Part shown: in pieces, positions 1 to 12,830 of the stretch
How the letters are laid out: each line of letters opens with the position of its first letter
Position numbering within the stretch: the first letter of the stretch is position 1
NCBI RefSeq assembly: GCF_024323335.1
Contig: NC_066579.1
Span: forward strand, 558,001-622,000
Direction: 5' to 3'
Source: Lathyrus oleraceus
Taxonomy: Eukaryota; Streptophyta; Magnoliopsida; Fabales; Fabaceae
DNA: 64,000 nucleotides
Translations under genes and position numbers: made by a program
Notes under the pieces: generated by a model
Seen by the model: the letters and a program-made list of their open reading frames with translations, nothing else
What the model was told of the DNA's origin: nothing
Database searches by the model: none

Positions 1-1459
1 ATTCCTTCCCTATTTCCCTTTCGTAATAACAATGGTTAGGGATTTAGGGAAAAAAAAGGAAATTTCGTAGGGCTTTAGACTAGCATAGAGCTTTTTGTTT
101 TGTGAGATCAAAGGCTCTAGTAGTTCTAGTAGTGGTTGTGATGGTGGTAGTGATTTATTTCTATCTTCTGTGTTCCCAGGAAATAAATAGATAATGGTTG
201 CCCCCGTCATAGTGTTTAAGGAATTCGGAGATATTGGATCCTTTTGTATCGTTGAGGAGAAGATAATCTCCTCTCGGAAGGAGGTTGAAATCTCTTCTTT
301 AGAAGACAAAGAGATGGTTGTTTTAGAGGCTTGTTCGCCAGCATAGAGGGTTAACATGGCCAACTCCCCTAAGATTTTATCCCCCTTTTTCTACTTTTAT
401 CTCCTATTCATTAAGGACATGAAAGTTATTTTCCCTTTCTCTCCTTTCTAACTGGAAGTTATGAGGGTGCTTAGTGTCGCGCCTTCTCAGTTGGTACCCA
501 ACAGTTGAGGTTTTGTTATGGTATTCAAGATTGTATGTTGGGGATTTGAGGTACCTTTTACTGTAAGGATGTTCTTCTCGCTCTATGCTACTAGATCTTC
601 AAAAGGGGACTGGGTAACTTTATATGCCCTTTTAGGAAAGGATTTGTTTAAACCCTACTCCAATCATTACAAGAACTTGAGAGACAATTTTGTACGAGAG
701 AAAGGGAGATAGGGTTCCCATGTTGTTGTAGAGAAAGATGGAGACCCTCTTTTCCCTTTATCTTAGACATACAACCCTGTGGCGATCGTCGAGTATGACT
801 ATAAGTATCTTACATCTGGAAATGCCAAGATGGTTTGCCTCCTGAAGAAGTTTGATGTCATGGAGTCTTATGTAATGATTGAGTGGTGGTGAGAGGGTGG
901 AGACTCCCTCGAGGAATACCTGAGTAAGCTTGGATATTTATACACTTTTATAGGTATTCTTGGACGTCATTTAACCTTTATTTATTTTCTTCTATATCAA
1001 ATGGATAATATTTCTTTAGAGGTGCGGAAGAAAAGATAGGATAAAATCAGACAGCACATGAGGACACTGATAGCCCTCACAACTATCCTGAGTGCATGAT
1101 TCTTAAGGGGACAAAAAGGCGGGCTGAAGGCCATTCTTCTGAATCACCAAGCACCCAAGCCCATAAACATGAGGGGGATTCTTCCCTGGTTGTTAGGGGA
1201 GGATTTGTTTTTCCTTCCCTAGAGGAGGTGGGCCTTTATAAGTATTTTGGGGCGAGGTTCCGCCCATCAAGTCTTCTTTATGGAGTGACTCTGGCTTTGA
1301 CGTTGTTAAGTTTAATTGCTCCGACCTCCTCTTCTATGAAGGGTTTCCTAGCAACTATAAGGCTCTCAATACCAAGTTATCCCCCAAGTCATTTGATATG
1401 AAGGATAATCACTTGTTAAAGGGGTGATGTTGGAATGTGTCTATAAAGAGAAGCGAGAC
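1..1459 (+). pseudogene. Degenerate gypsy-type extra ORF (Transposase_28-like), 5' part
   Basis: Broken plus-strand coding remnant readable from about 190 to the Tekay insertion at 1460. The best stretch (518-712) resembles the Pfam 'putative gypsy type transposon' (Transposase_28) domain found in extra ORFs of plant Ty3 elements: a CWGFEVPFTVRMFF-like start, then GDWVTLYALLGKDLF. Sense continues to about 900 with stops and frame changes (YNPVAIVEYDYKYL region), and a low-complexity part follows at 1096-1401. The coiled-coil C-terminal part resumes at 10226, beyond the Tekay element, which shows the two pieces were once contiguous. The family call is by eye; a diverged gag-like protein is the alternative. 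Bases 1-190 hold no recognisable coding sequence. Confidence 0.5.
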
Positions 1460-3565
1460 TGTAACACCCTTCTAAATACCCCAAATTAATATAATTAAAA
1501 TAACAATATATTCATCAGAGTAATTATGCCCCGAAGGGTGTCACACAATCATTTCACAACAATCATCAGAATACTCTGTCATGCTCATTTATTTAATCAA
1601 AATAAGGTTCTTTTGCATAATTCGCAGCGGAGTAAAATTCAACATCAATGTAAAACATGTAACACAATACATGTAAATCATTCAGCAACCAATATCAAAT
1701 TAATTAAAAACATTCCCTCCCGATGTTACATCTATCAGAGCATGACCCATAAGAAACTACTCTAAACTCCAAGCATTAGCTTCTATTCAACTCATTTCTC
1801 GTCACCTGAAAAATAGGTGTAAGGGTGAGTTCCTCAATCAATATAATAAGCATTATAGAACAATATGTAATGCCAAGTAATTAACACATTAATTCACCCT
1901 AATCAGGCTACGCGTTCAGCAACAATTCAACCTCATACTCAACAGGAGATTCTCAACCATAATCAACATCAACAACACGACACACAACAACACAACACAT
2001 AACACACATGATACTGGAATACATCCATTCATATCATATGCCATACATTCATTATGCAATGAGACTCTATGCATGCGGTACCGACTATTTGTGAACATAT
2101 AGTTCAACCTCACCGTCCAAATCCAGGCACGGCTACCAAGCTCACTAGTCCCACTCATTTGAGACATAGTGACTCACTCACTAATTCCTCACCATGGGAA
2201 TTAGCTACCACCCCAAATGGGCCATGAAATGCACGCTAATCACCTAGCATGCAAACATCAACAACAACAATCAAATGATCTACTCACTAATTCCTCACCA
2301 TGGGAATTAGCTACCACCCCAAATGGGCCACAACATGCTTGCTAATCACCTAGCAATGCAACATCAACAATAATCAGGAATAGACACATGCTCACACTCT
2401 AAGCCATAATACAGTCTATTCACAAATGTATACATTCACATCATCATGTATACCATCACACATTATCAACATAATTAATCACAAAAGCATATCATATCAT
2501 GCCACATAATCGAACACAGTATTAGCACACTCTACTAATACCTATACCACTCAAAACAACGGGAAATGATCCCTATCACATCATATCTCAGCTAAGTCGC
2601 ATCACTCGGCCTAAACCACCCAAAACTGCACAACAACAGTGCAGGAAAATCCCAACTCTGCCCATACGCGTATTGCCTCTACCATACGCGTATTGCCCAC
2701 GCCTGGCCAAACTCATACGCGTAATACCCACTCTCATACGCGTATTGCGCATTTCCTCGCCCAACTCATACGCGTACCACATGTCTCATACGCGTATGCT
2801 ACGCGTAACAACTTCCCATTACGCGTACCAACAGAGACCAATGCACGTTCGAAAATGTCATCTTTTCCACCCATACGCGTAAGGCTTCCCCCCATACGCG
2901 TACCAACATCTCATACGCGTATTGCCTAGTGCCATACGCGTATGACCAGAGACCAGAATTCTCAGATCTGCTATGGTTTTCTCTGTTACGAAACCTATCC
3001 GATCCAACCTTCCACAGTCCAATTTACACAAAATAATCGTCCATATCATCTACACGAATCATATCCTATTCGATTTCATAAATTGCTAACCTCTCTACCT
3101 CTAATTCCTACGAATTTCGTCAATTATAATCCAAATTTCGTGCATCTCAAAAGTTCACAAATTCAACATATATCATCCAAATCAGAGGTAAAACAAATGG
3201 TCTATTACTACCCAGTACATATCATCCCATAATACCCGTTAATCGATGATAAACCCCCCTTACCTGAGTTAATCCGGCAGCTTCCGAGCTCTAAGCTTCT
3301 CCTTCCTTCAACCTTCGCTCTCTGGCTTTTTGCCCTTTCTGCCTCTTTTCCCTTTTCACGTGAAAACCTTTTTCCAAAAATTGGGACTTTTTATTATTCC
3401 AGCTTATATACTCCAGTAATATTATTCCACTAAATGATTATCCCAATAATTATTATTCCGAAATAATAATAATAATAATAATAATAATCCAAATATTCTA
3501 ATTAAATTAATAAACATATTATTAATTTAATTTAAATAAATACATATTATTATCGGGGTGTTACA
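1460..3565 (-). repeat. Tekay 3' LTR
   Basis: 2106-bp left LTR. It holds an internal duplicated block of about 106 bp (copies starting near 2177 and 2283), a cluster of TACGCGTA palindromes, and (AAT)9 at 3462-3488. It differs from the other LTR by 3 fewer AAT units, 'acatga' instead of 'acatatga' near 2007, and a few bases near 2622. Short ORFs in it are palindrome artefacts. Confidence 0.92.
2665..2942. repeat. Cluster of 12 TACGCGTA palindromes in the left Tekay LTR
   Basis: Twelve copies of the 8-bp palindrome TACGCGTA occur within 278 bp, mostly as CATACGCGTA followed by TTGCC, CC or TGACC. Spacing is irregular, so this is not a simple tandem repeat. The core ACGCGT fits CGCG-box type elements; any regulatory role is inference. 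Confidence 0.85.
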
Positions 3566-3578
3566 ACTCTCCCCCACT
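3566..3578 (-). other. Polypurine tract of the Tekay element
   Basis: On the minus strand AGTGGGGGAGAGT lies directly against the start of the 3' LTR, as expected for the plus-strand DNA primer. Confidence 0.8.
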
Positions 3579-3607
3579 AAAAGAGTTTTCGTCCTCGAAA
3601 ACATACC

Positions 3608-6600
3608 TCAATCGAACAACTCCGGATAAGACTCCTTCATCTGGCTCTCCAGTTCCCAAGTCACATTGCCACCTGCTGGTCCTCCCCAAGCTACCTTCAC
3701 TAAGGCAATCCCTTTACCCCGCAACTGCTTCAACTCTCGATCCTCGATCCTCATAGGCGATGTTTCAACAGTCAGGTTATCTCTCACCTGTACATCATCT
3801 ACTTGGACAACATGCGACGGATCATGAATGTATCTCCTCAACTGGGACACATGGAAAACATCATGCAAGTTCGCAAGCGACGGCGGTAAAGCGATACGAT
3901 AGGCTACCTCCCCTATCCTCTCCAGAATCTGATAAGGACCAATAAATCGAGGTGTCAACTTCTTCGACTTCAAAGCTCGACCAACACCAGTTATCGGTGT
4001 AACACGAAGAAACACATGGTCTCCCTCTTGAAACTCAAGTGACTTCCTCCTCCTATCATGATAACTCTTCTGACGACTCTGAGCAATTCTCATCTTCTCC
4101 TGAATCATCTTAATCTTTTCCGTAGTCTGTTGAACAATCTCCGGTCCAACCACAGCACTCTCACCGGACTCATACCAACATAAAGGTGTCCGACATCTCC
4201 TACCATACAAAGCTTCAAACGGTGCCATACCAATACTCGAATGAAAACTATTGTTGTAGGTAAACTCAATCAAAGGCATATAACAATCCCAAGCACCTCC
4301 TTTTTCCAAAACACAAGCTCTCAAAAGATCCTCCAAAGACTGAATCGTCCTCTCAGTCTGACCATCAGTCTGCGGATGATATGCAGAACTCAATCTCAGC
4401 TTAGTTCCCAAAGCCTTCTGCAAGCCTTCCCAGAACTTCGATGTAAATCTAGGATCTCTGTCCGAAACAATACTAGACGGAATACCATGCAAACTCACAA
4501 TCTTCTCAATATACAACTCGGCTAATCTCTCTAACGGATAATCCATTCTGATCGGAATGAAATGAGCCGACTTCGTCAATCTATCAACAATCACCCAAAT
4601 AGCCTCAAAATTCTTATTTGTTCTCGGCAAACCAGAAACAAAATCCATACTGATACTGTCCCACTTCCACTCTGGAATAGCCAACGGTTGCATTAGCCCA
4701 GACGGCTTCTGATGCTCAATCTTCGACTTCTGACAAGTCAAACAGGAATACACAAAACTTGCAATTTCTCTTTTCATTCCCGGCCACCAAAACAACTTCT
4801 TCAAATCATGATACATCTTCGTAGCTCCAGGATGAATACTCAAACCACTACGATGTCCTTCTTCAAGAATACTCTTCTTAAGCTCAGTAACATCCGGAAT
4901 ACACACCCGATTACCAAATCTCAAAACACCATTCTCATCAACTCTGAATTCACCACCTTGACCTTGATTCATTAGAGTCAACTTATCAACCAAAAGCATA
5001 TCAGATTTCTGACCCTCTCTGATCTCATCCAGAATACCACTCGTCAACTTCAACATTCCCAATTTAACACTATTGTGAGTACTCTCACACACCAAACTCA
5101 AGTCTCTAAACTGTTCAATTAAATCCAATTCCTTAACCATTAACATAGACATATGTAATGATTTCCGACTCAATGCATCAGCCACTACATTTGCTTTACC
5201 CGGATGGTAATTCAAACCAAAATCATAATCCTTCAGAAACTCTAACCATCTCCTCTGTCTCATATTCAGCTCTTTCTGATCAAACAAATACTTCAAACTT
5301 TTATGGTCACTGAAAACTTCAAATCTTGATCCATACAAATAATGCCTCCACAACTTAAGAACAAATACCACAGCTGCCAACTCTAAATCATGTGTCGGAT
5401 AGTTCCTCTCATGAACCCTTAGCTGTCTCGAAGCATAAGCTATAACCTGCTTATTCTGCATCAACACACCACCTAAACCCAACAATGAAGCATCACAATA
5501 AACCTCAAATAATTCCGACGAACTCGGTAATATCAGAATAGGAGCAGTAGTTAACCTTCTCTTTAACTCTTGGAAACCTTCTTCACAATTTGAATCCCAA
5601 ACAAACGCTTGCCCCTTTCTAGTCAACATTGTCAACGGTAATGCCAACTTGGAGAATCCCTCAATAAATTTCCTATAGTAACCTGCAAGTCCAAGAAAAC
5701 TCCTTATCTCAGAAACTGACTTCGGAGCTTCCCACTTAGATACCGCTTCTATCTTAGAAGGATCAACAGCAACACCACCTCTTGAAATCACATGACCAAG
5801 AAAACTAACTTCTTCTAACCAAAATTCACATTTTGAGAGTTTAGCAAACAACTTCTTTTCTCGCAGAACTCCCAAAACCACTCTCAAATGCTCAGCATGC
5901 TCTTCTTCAGATTTCGAATACACCAAAATGTCATCGATAAACACTACCACAAACTTGTCTAGGTACGGATGGAAAATCCTATTCATATACTCCATAAATA
6001 CTCCAGGCGCATTAGTCACACCAAAAGGCATTACAGAATACTCATAATGTCCATACCTTGTTCTGAAAGCAGTCTTCTGAATATCCTCAGTTTTCACACG
6101 TATCTGGTGATACCCAGATCTCAAGTCTATTTTGCTGAACACACTTGCACCAACCAACTGATCCATCAAATCATCAATCCTCGGCAACGGATACCGATTC
6201 TTGATCGTCACTTTATTCAGTTGCCTGTAGTCCACACACAACCTCATAGTACCTTCTTTCTTCTTAACCAATAACACTGGTGCACCCCACGGTGACACAC
6301 TCGGATGAATAAATTTCTTATCCAACAAATCCTCCAACTGACTCTTCAATTCCGCTAACTCAACAGCAGACATACGGTACGGAGCCATCGATATCGGCTT
6401 AGTACCAGGTACCAAATCAATCGAGAACTCAACTTCACGCTCTGGCGGCAATTCGTTCACTTCTTCCGGAAACACATCAGGAAAATCACACACCACAGCT
6501 AGATTGCCAATTACCAGTTTATCTTTAGCCTCCAAAGTCGCTAACAGCATAAACAACTCTGCCCCATCAGCTACTTCCTCATTCACTTGCCTTGCTGATA

Positions 6601-6781
6601 GAAACAAACTCTTTCCTCCCTCAATCTCAGGAAAAATCACAGTCTTATCAAAACAATTGATAGAAACCCGGTTAAACACCAACCAGTTCATGCCCAAGAT
6701 AACATCAATCTGCACTAACGGAAGACACACAAGGTCTATCCTAAAGTCCCTACCAAAATACTCAACGGACAACTTAAACAA
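3608..6781 (-). pseudogene. Tekay pol: RT, RNase H, integrase, chromodomain (frameshifted from gag-pro)
   Basis: Open frame of 1057 codons encoding most of pol. It opens with the end of the protease region (DVILGMNWL near residues 26-34). RT follows with CVDYRQLNK near 182-190, MPFGVTNAP near 251-259 and catalytic FIDD at 281-284. RNase H has [12 protein letters not shown]. Integrase has a zinc-binding segment (CLTCQKSK) and DDE landmarks ([27 protein letters not shown]). [11 protein letters not shown] segment and a chromodomain-like tail ([16 protein letters not shown]) end it. The frame should join gag-pro; a single-base shift around 6740-6760 separates them, so the copy cannot make one gag-pol protein unless this is a sequencing error. 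It is otherwise undamaged. Confidence 0.9.
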
Positions 6782-7977
6782 ACTGAAGTAGTAGTCACTG
6801 AACCCTTCGCAGGAGTATCAATCACCATACTACCAAACATCTCAGATATCTCTAACTTAAGTTTCACAGCACAATCCAAAGATATAAAAGAATGAGTCGC
6901 ACCTGTGTCAATAATAGCTACAAGAGGAAAGCCATTAATATAACACGTACCTCGGATCAAACGATCATCTGCAAAAGTCTCAGAACCTGATAAAGCAAAA
7001 ACCTTGCCTCCTGACTGATTTTCCTTCTTTGGCTTAGGACACTGTGGACTGATATGACCCACCTCTCCACAATTAAAGCAAGTCACAGTCTTCATCCTGC
7101 AATCCGCAGCCAAATGACCACCTTTTCCACATTTGAAACACTTCTTCTCATTACTGGTACACTCATGGATACGATGTCCAGCCTGACCACATCTGTAACA
7201 CTTAACAGGAGCACTAGAATCTCCCCCACTAGGCCTCTTCATCCCACTCTGTCTCTGGAAACCCTTGCCAGCTGCATACGGTTTCCCACGATCGATCTGA
7301 TTCTTACCTTTCCTATCAACCCTTTGCTGATAGCTCTCTGCTCTAGCCTTGGAATCCTGTTCAAATATTCTGCAACAGTCAACCAAATCAGAAAACACCC
7401 TGATTCGCTGATATCCAATTGCCTGCTTAATCTCGGGACGCAACCCGTTCTCAAACTTTACACACTTTGAAAATTCCCCAGCAGCCTCAGCATATGGAGT
7501 ATAATACTTTGACAGCTCTGTGAACTTCGCAGCATACTCAGTAACCGACCTGTTACCCTGTTTCAATTCCAAGAATTCTATTTCTTTCTTCCCTCTGACA
7601 TCCTCTGGAAAATACTTCCTCAGGAATCTTTCCCTGAACACAGTCCAAGTAATCTCAGCATTTCCAGCAGTTTCCAACTCAGTGCGGGTAGCAACCCACC
7701 AATCATCAGCCTCCTCTGACAGCATATGTGTACCGAACCTGACCTTCTGGTTATCAGCACACTCAGTTACTCTGAAGATTCTCTCTATCTCCTTCAACCA
7801 CTTCTGAGCGCCATCTGGATCGTATGCTCCTTTGAACATTGGAGGATTGTTCTTCTGGAACTCACTCAACTGACGAGCAGCTCCCATTCCCATAACATTC
7901 GGATTCCCTCCAAGTACTCCAGCTAGCATACCCAGAGCCTCAGCAATCGCAGCATCATCTCTACCTCTTCCAGCCAT
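6736..7977 (-). pseudogene. Tekay gag-protease
   Basis: Read from the methionine at 7977 (MAGRGRDD), which starts the conserved gag better than the in-frame upstream ATG at 8076 that lies in the leader. The capsid-like part (WLKEIERIFRV, RFLRKYFPEDV) is followed by three CCHC zinc knuckles (CYRCGQAGHRIHEC, CFKCGKGGHLAADC, CFNCGEVGHISPQC) and an aspartic protease active site (IIDTGATHSFIS). The frame terminates at 6736 after a one-base shift relative to pol; the two frames overlap by 46 bases. Three zinc knuckles instead of one or two is slightly unusual. Confidence 0.88.
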
Positions 7978-8086
7978 CTCTATTCTGAAAACCCAAACAA
8001 CTAAAACAATAAGTACTGATAGGGTTAAACAACACCTATCCCGTACAGGGGAAACAGAATAATTACGACTCGACACGACCGACTAT

Positions 8087-8098
8087 GCTCTGATACCA
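8087..8098 (-). other. Primer binding site, initiator tRNA-Met type
   Basis: The minus strand reads TGGTATCAGAGC four bases inside the 5' LTR, the standard plant initiator tRNA-Met primer site. It fixes the element's orientation as minus. Confidence 0.9.
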
Positions 8099-8102
8099 CT
8101 AA

Positions 8103-10107
8103 TGTAACACCCTTCTAAATACCCCAAATTAATATAATTAAAATAACAATATATTCATCAGAGTAATTATGCCCCGAAGGGTGTCACACAATCATTTCAC
8201 AACAATCATCAGAATACTCTGTCATGCTCATTTATTTAATCAAAATAAGGTTCTTTTGCATAATTCGCAGCGGAGTAAAATTCAACATCAATGTAAAACA
8301 TGTAACACAATACATGTAAATCATTCAGCAACCAATATCAAATTAATTAAAAACATTCCCTCCCGATGTTACATCTATCAGAGCATGACCCATAAGAAAC
8401 TACTCTAAACTCCAAGCATTAGCTTCTATTCAACTCATTTCTCGTCACCTGAAAAATAGGTGTAAGGGTGAGTTCCTCAATCAATATAATAAGCATTATA
8501 GAACAATATGTAATGCCAAGTAATTAACACATTAATTCACCCTAATCAGGCTACGCGTTCAGCAACAATTCAACCTCATACTCAACAGGAGATTCTCAAC
8601 CATAATCAACATCAACAACACGACACACAACAACACAACACATAACACACATATGATACTGGAATACATCCATTCATATCATATGCCATACATTCATTAT
8701 GCAATGAGACTCTATGCATGCGGTACCGACTATTTGTGAACATATAGTTCAACCTCACCGTCCAAATCCAGGCACGGCTACCAAGCTCACTAGTCCCACT
8801 CATTTGAGACATAGTGACTCACTCACTAATTCCTCACCATGGGAATTAGCTACCACCCCAAATGGGCCATGAAATGCACGCTAATCACCTAGCATGCAAA
8901 CATCAACAACAACAATCAAATGATCTACTCACTAATTCCTCACCATGGGAATTAGCTACCACCCCAAATGGGCCACAACATGCTTGCTAATCACCTAGCA
9001 ATGCAACATCAACAATAATCAGGAATAGACACATGCTCACACTCTAAGCCATAATACAGTCTATTCACAAATGTATACATTCACATCATCATGTATACCA
9101 TCACACATTATCAACATAATTAATCACAAAAGCATATCATATCATGCCACATAATCGAACACAGTATTAGCACACTCTACTAATACCTATACCACTCAAA
9201 ACAACGGGAAATGATCCCTATCACATCATATCTCAGCTAAGTCGCATCACTCGGCCTAAACCACCAAAAAACTGCACAACAACAGTGCAGGAAAATCCCA
9301 ACTCTGCCCATACGCGTATTGCCTCTACCATACGCGTATTGCCCACGCCTGGCCAAACTCATACGCGTAATACCCACTCTCATACGCGTATTGCGCATTT
9401 CCTCGCCCAACTCATACGCGTACCACATGTCTCATACGCGTATGCTACGCGTAACAACTTCCCATTACGCGTACCAACAGAGACCAATGCACGTTCGAAA
9501 ATGTCATCTTTTCCACCCATACGCGTAAGGCTTCCCCCCATACGCGTACCAACATCTCATACGCGTATTGCCTAGTGCCATACGCGTATGACCAGAGACC
9601 AGAATTCTCAGATCTGCTATGGTTTTCTCTGTTACGAAACCTATCCGATCCAACCTTCCACAGTCCAATTTACACAAAATAATCGTCCATATCATCTACA
9701 CGAATCATATCCTATTCGATTTCATAAATTGCTAACCTCTCTACCTCTAATTCCTACGAATTTCGTCAATTATAATCCAAATTTCGTGCATCTCAAAAGT
9801 TCACAAATTCAACATATATCATCCAAATCAGAGGTAAAACAAATGGTCTATTACTACCCAGTACATATCATCCCATAATACCCGTTAATCGATGATAAAC
9901 CCCCCTTACCTGAGTTAATCCGGCAGCTTCCGAGCTCTAAGCTTCTCCTTCCTTCAACCTTCGCTCTCTGGCTTTTTGCCCTTTCTGCCTCTTTTCCCTT
10001 TTCACGTGAAAACCTTTTTCCAAAAATTGGGACTTTTTATTATTCCAGCTTATATACTCCAGTAATATTATTCCACTAAATGATTATCCCAATAATTATT
10101 ATTCCGA

Positions 10108-10143
<36 letters not shown>

Positions 10144-10220
10144 CCAAATATTCTAATTAAATTAATAAACATATTATTAATTTAATTTAAATAAATACAT
10201 ATTATTATCGGGGTGTTACA
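8103..10220 (-). repeat. Tekay 5' LTR
   Basis: 2118-bp right LTR and promoter-proximal copy of the minus-strand element. It carries the same 12-copy TACGCGTA cluster (9311-9588) and (AAT)12 at 10108-10143. Confidence 0.92.
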
Positions 10221-10225
10221 GAGAC

Positions 10226-10740
10226 CATGTCAAGAATGAGCTTAGAGTAAAGATCAAGCATAATGAGAAGAGTTATGCCAAGAGCCAAGAGTTGTTGGGG
10301 TTCTTGCAAATAGACAAAGATTTCTGGGAGACTAAGTTAGGTAATATGGAGACCAAATCCAAGGAGTTTTCCACCTTAGAGGAGACCTTGAAGTCATCTT
10401 TAGAAGCCTTCCTTCTCTCAAAGAAGTAATTGGAAGGCGAGGTGTCAGAGCTTAAGGATGACTTGGTGGCAAAACTATGATACCTATTTCGGGCATGCGG
10501 ATGAACAAGTATCTTTCTTCTAACATACACTAGACATGAGCATGTTGTATATCTTCAAGTTTATCCATGATGGCCAGTGGGTGGATGAGGAGGAGGTGTC
10601 CCCTTCATAGCACTTAGGATCTCCCTCAACTGTAGGCGCTCAAGATGGTCCCGATGGTGACACAAAGAGGGAAGAAGAAACGACGACTCATCACCTAGAG
10701 GAAGTATCTGTGGAGGAGGTAATCCAGAAGGATGGAAAAT
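10226..10740 (+). pseudogene. Degenerate gypsy-type extra ORF, coiled-coil 3' part
   Basis: Continuation of the remnant at 1-1459 past the Tekay insertion. In frame from 10226 it reads a charged, leucine-rich helical sequence (NELRVKIKHNEKSYAKSQELL, then SLEAFLLSKK) typical of the C-terminal coiled coil of such proteins, interrupted by stops at about 10428 and 10479. The acidic, glycine-rich end fades out near 10740. No host function can be claimed. Confidence 0.45.
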
Positions 10741-11639
10741 AAGTGGATTTCTTGTTTCTGTTTCCTTAGCCCTTTATGGCTTTTTCTGTATTTTTGCCTC
10801 TGTGGAGATTTTGTAAAAACATGAACTGTTGCACCTTTTAGGTATCTTTGTTTTAATTGTCTTACTTTTATTATCGTTCTTCTAATGCGATATGATTGTT
10901 CTTTAGATGACTTTGTATAATCGCTTAGGAGCTCTGTTTGGGCCCTTCATTGTTATTCCCCTATAAGGCAACACAAATATCTTGTGAATATTCGTGTATT
11001 TTATCGCCTTAAAAGGTGGTGAAGATTCCTCCATGAGTATCCAGCTTGTTTGATTGCCTCAAAGAATGGAAATGATCTCTCATAGGGATCCGGCATGATT
11101 GATCACCTAAAATGGTGGCAAGGATCCCTCATAAGGATCCAACATTTCTTATTGCCCTGGGGTGACAAGGATTCCTCTGTGAGGATCTAGCATATTTTAT
11201 TGCCACAAAGGGAATCAAGGATTCTTCATAGGGATACAAAATTTTATTTCTCCTCTAAGAGAAGTTTCCTCAAGTTTCTTGCAACGAAAAAATGGAGACG
11301 GCAATGTAAATAATTGAAAATAACAAAATGAGGAGCCTCATTAAAAACCCTTGCTCCCCTCTTGAAGCACAAGGGAAAATAGTGTTTCCCTAGAAAAAAA
11401 CAACTTATCCTTACAAAAGCTAGAGATATAATACTCGCCTAAAATATCAATAATAACAACCAAATAAACAACGGTAAAAAAAGAGTGCTTCTGGAGCTTT
11501 CTCGTTGAGGCTTTATTATCCTATCTTATCGCCCTTCTGAGGAGGAGCCTTTTCATCTTTTGGATCTGCTTATGGTGGCTTAACTCTATCGCCCACGCTT
11601 TTGATGGTCACGCCTAGATTTTAGACTCTCTTAAGCTTT
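10741..11639. repeat. Non-coding part of the Tat-like remnant with degenerate tandem repeats
   Basis: No gene seen. Between about 11000 and 11250 there are four to five diverged copies of a unit of roughly 55-65 bp with the pattern 'attgcc ... ggtggcaaggatcc ... gaggatccagcat'. An AT/A-rich segment follows (11330-11470). Such repeats are common next to extra ORFs in Tat-lineage elements. Confidence 0.4.
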
Positions 11640-12830
11640 AGACTCTCCACATAGAATTTCTTGGTTATTTCTTGGTCTCCTTGGATGACTTCAACTTGCT
11701 CGTTAGAGAGCAGGTATTCTGTTCACAAATATGAAGTAGACAAAATGGTGCCTAATTGATTAAAAGTTGGTCGCCATGTGATTATATTATCATAAGAGGG
11801 GGTATCTATCACCAAATACCTGACCTTGATCTGCTTGGCTTGTTCCCTCACTCCGAATGTGGTATTCAGCGTTATGTAACATTTCACTTATTTTTATTCC
11901 CTAAAAAACCTAACCAACAACTCATTCAAAGCTTTTAGGTCATTTGGGTCGAGGTGAAGCCTCTCAAATGCATCATGGTAGAGAATGTATACAGGGTTTC
12001 CTTGATCTACCAAGACCCTTCTAATTTTTCAATCATCGCATCTCACTAAGGGTGGAAAACATGTCGGACTCGTCGGACATGCCTGTTTTGCCTGCACTTT
12101 AGTGCAGGACAGGACAAGTGTTTGGACCCACGCCCTCTAACATAACTTTTTGCATTTTTAGGGTTAAAATAAGCATTGTATGCGGGCCTAGATTTTGGGC
12201 ATGCACCCTCGATAATGTATGCCTCGTCCCGCCCAATTTTTTGTGGGGTTTTGTGGGGTGGGTCTAAACGAGGCGAACGTGCCCGCTTGCCATCCATACA
12301 TCTCACTATGATGACATGGGGTCATCATTATGGGGATGGACACCTTCCACGTCCTTTTCTGAAAAGCGGTCTCGAATTCTAGTACCTTGGTCTCAACTTC
12401 TTTTGACTCCTGGTAGCTGGTGATGGAAGCTAGTGGTAGCCCATGTACCATCGTGGGTTGCATCTCTAAAAGTTCAAAAAAAACTTGCATTTCAGATAAT
12501 CAGATTCTCTGATAATGGCCATTTGTATGCTGATGAAGGTGAAGTTCTCGTAAGGGTTGCTACGTTCATCAAAGTTCACCAATTAAGGAGGCTTGAAACC
12601 TTCGAGAACAAGTATCCCACATATCTCGTCTGAGAGAGGATGGGGATCTAGCATCTTCATCTCCTATATGAGGGTAACCTCCTGCTAGCGCTTTTGAATA
12701 TTTAGTATGTTGTCTTCCGGAATTTGATTCTGGTGACATAACTCATTCATGGCGGCGCGCATCTCCGATATGGCGTTAGGATCGTTGCTACCTCTAGTAT
12801 CTTCTTGTGTGATTTCGGACAGTTAGGGAT
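11640..12830 (-). pseudogene. Gag-protease remnant of a Tat-like Ty3 element
   Basis: Reading the minus strand, 12830-12640 gives a gag N-terminal-like segment (NDPNAISEMRAAMNELCHQNQ). About 12400-12310 gives FSEKDVEGVHPHNDDP. After the MITE, 12040-11700 gives the protease core (RRVLVDQGN, then DAFERLHLDPNDLKA and TLNTTFGVREQAKQIKVRYLV). The expected D-S/T-G has become DQGN, and several stops and frame breaks are present, so it is inactive. It runs opposite to the extra ORF at 10226-10740, an arrangement known for Tat elements with antisense extra ORFs. No RT or integrase is visible, so it is either truncated or non-autonomous. Confidence 0.6.
12047..12298. mobile_element. hAT-type MITE, 252 bp, in the Tat-like remnant
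   Basis: Flanked by a perfect 8-bp target duplication CATCTCAC (12039-12046 and 12299-12306). The ends form imperfect terminal inverted repeats: TAAGGGTGG at the left and, reverse-complemented, TATGGATGG at the right. It is non-coding, and removing it rejoins the protease remnant. An 8-bp duplication with TA-GGGTGG-like ends fits the hAT superfamily. Confidence 0.75.

Larger units (their letters stand above)
1460..10220 (-). mobile_element. Ty3/gypsy chromovirus, Tekay (Del) lineage, 8.76 kb
   Basis: Complete LTR retrotransposon read on the minus strand. It is bounded by 5-bp target duplications GAGAC (1455-1459 and 10221-10225). The LTRs are 2106 bp (left) and 2118 bp (right), begin TGTAACACCC and end GTGTTACA on the plus strand, and are nearly identical. 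The primer site next to the right LTR matches initiator tRNA-Met, and the purine tract adjoins the left LTR. Gag, protease, RT, RNase H, integrase and a C-terminal chromodomain-like tail are in canonical Ty3 order, broken by one frameshift between protease and RT. LTR size and the chromodomain tail fit Tekay. It split the older remnant at 1-1459/10226 onward. Confidence 0.93.

Noticed and set aside
2588..3049. Repetitive small proteins rich in 'YAYG/TRI' on both strands (also 9237-9695)
   Set aside because: They are translations of the TACGCGTA palindromes inside a Tekay LTR; they occur in several frames on both strands and have no gene context.
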